From positions 20,617-84,616 of the forward strand of contig JARGOX010000028.1 in NCBI GenBank assembly GCA_029233925.1: 64,000 nt of DNA, written 5' to 3'. The position numbers were made by a program, and so were the translations under genes. The DNA comes from Rhizobiaceae bacterium. Its GTDB lineage: Bacteria; Pseudomonadota; Alphaproteobacteria; Rhizobiales; Rhizobiaceae. The notes under the pieces were generated by a model. That model was not told the DNA's origin. It did not search any database and saw only the letters and a program-made list of their open reading frames with translations. The stretch's first letter is position 1. The number at the start of each line of letters is the position of its first letter. Below are positions 63,394 through 64,000 of this stretch, in pieces.

Positions 63394-63918
63394 ATGTATT
63401 TTCGAATCGCACTTTCGATACTTGCCCTCTTCACATCCTTGATAGCGACGCAGGCCTGGGCCGGTGCGAAGGAGAAGGTCTTTTTTGATTCTGTGTCGGG
63501 TGTCTGGCGAGGGCCAGGCAAGATCGTGGCCGGCAAATACAAGGGCACGAAATTCGTCTGCAACCTGAAAGGTGGCCCCTCCGTTGAGCAGGCCAGCGGC
63601 GTTGCACTGGATGGTCATTGTCGCGTTGGTGTCTTCTCACAGAAAATGTCGGCGATCATCAACTTGAAGGGTGGCAAATATTCCGGTCGTTTTCTTGATG
63701 GCGCAGCCGGTGAAGGGCTGGACATCACCTCCGGAAAGGTCAGAGGCAACAAGATTACGGTTGGTATCAATCGCAGGAAGCTCGACGGCGCCATGGTTGC
63801 CCATCTGGAAGAACCCGATACGATGAACATCACTGTTTCCGTCAAGGTTCAAAATCAGATGATCCCGGTGATCGGCATGACCTTGACGCGCGAGAGCAAG
63901 GTCGGCTCCAACCGTTAG
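63394..63918 (+). CDS. Hypothetical secreted protein
   Basis: Signal peptide MYFRIALSILALFTSLIATQAWA; remainder appears beta-rich; no family recognised. Confidence 0.8.
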   Translation: MYFRIALSILALFTSLIATQAWAGAKEKVFFDSVSGVWRGPGKIVAGKYKGTKFVCNLKGGPSVEQASGVALDGHCRVGVFSQKMSAIINLKGGKYSGRFLDGAAGEGLDITSGKVRGNKITVGINRRKLDGAMVAHLEEPDTMNITVSVKVQNQMIPVIGMTLTRESKVGSNR

Positions 63919-64000
63919 TTCAAACCAGCTTGCAATGATCGCATTATCTGTAGAAGTTGACACTTGATCTGACAGTTTGCCGTTTTGGTGACGGTGATCT

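Noticed and set aside
1-64000. CRISPR arrays, prophage, transposases, toxin-antitoxin or defence islands, tRNA/rRNA genes
   Set aside because: Looked for on both strands; no regularly spaced repeats, phage/transposase motifs, or clear tRNA/rRNA sequences seen. A tRNAscan-SE/Infernal run would be needed to be sure about small RNAs.

Overview
This 64 kb window looks like an ordinary chromosomal segment from an alphaproteobacterium of the Rhizobiales/Hyphomicrobiales type. It is gene-dense, with about 60 confident CDSs on both strands. I found no rRNA, no tRNA that I could recognise, no CRISPR array, no prophage and no transposase. Recognisable core blocks are: purB / DUF1476 / purC-purS-purQ-purL / BolA / grxD; ttcA / rpsD / murI / TrmH-family methyltransferase; icd / alaS / recA; psuK-psuG; an OmpA-family lipoprotein / LuxR-type regulator / cckA / FliO-like protein / GAF-GAF-PAS adenylate cyclase; dksA; and YcjX-YcjF. 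A molybdoenzyme-maturation block lies at 15.7-20.6 kb (CoxD-like MoxR ATPase, CoxE-like VWA protein, two-piece XdhC, MobA-like fusion) with no substrate enzyme in the window. I do not see a convincing new multi-gene system. The signals I would follow up first are: a ~190 bp inverted-repeat element right behind an enoyl-CoA hydratase gene; a coiled-coil protein built from about five 36-residue repeats; a LuxR-type protein that seems to lack the canonical AHL-contact residues; an apparently orphan aapP with a possible 40-aa membrane micropeptide overlapping its start; a 25-bp hairpin-forming tandem repeat ahead of a HIT gene; and kynA lying antisense inside the purine cluster. All product names come from reading translated sequence and recalling family motifs. 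No database search was run.
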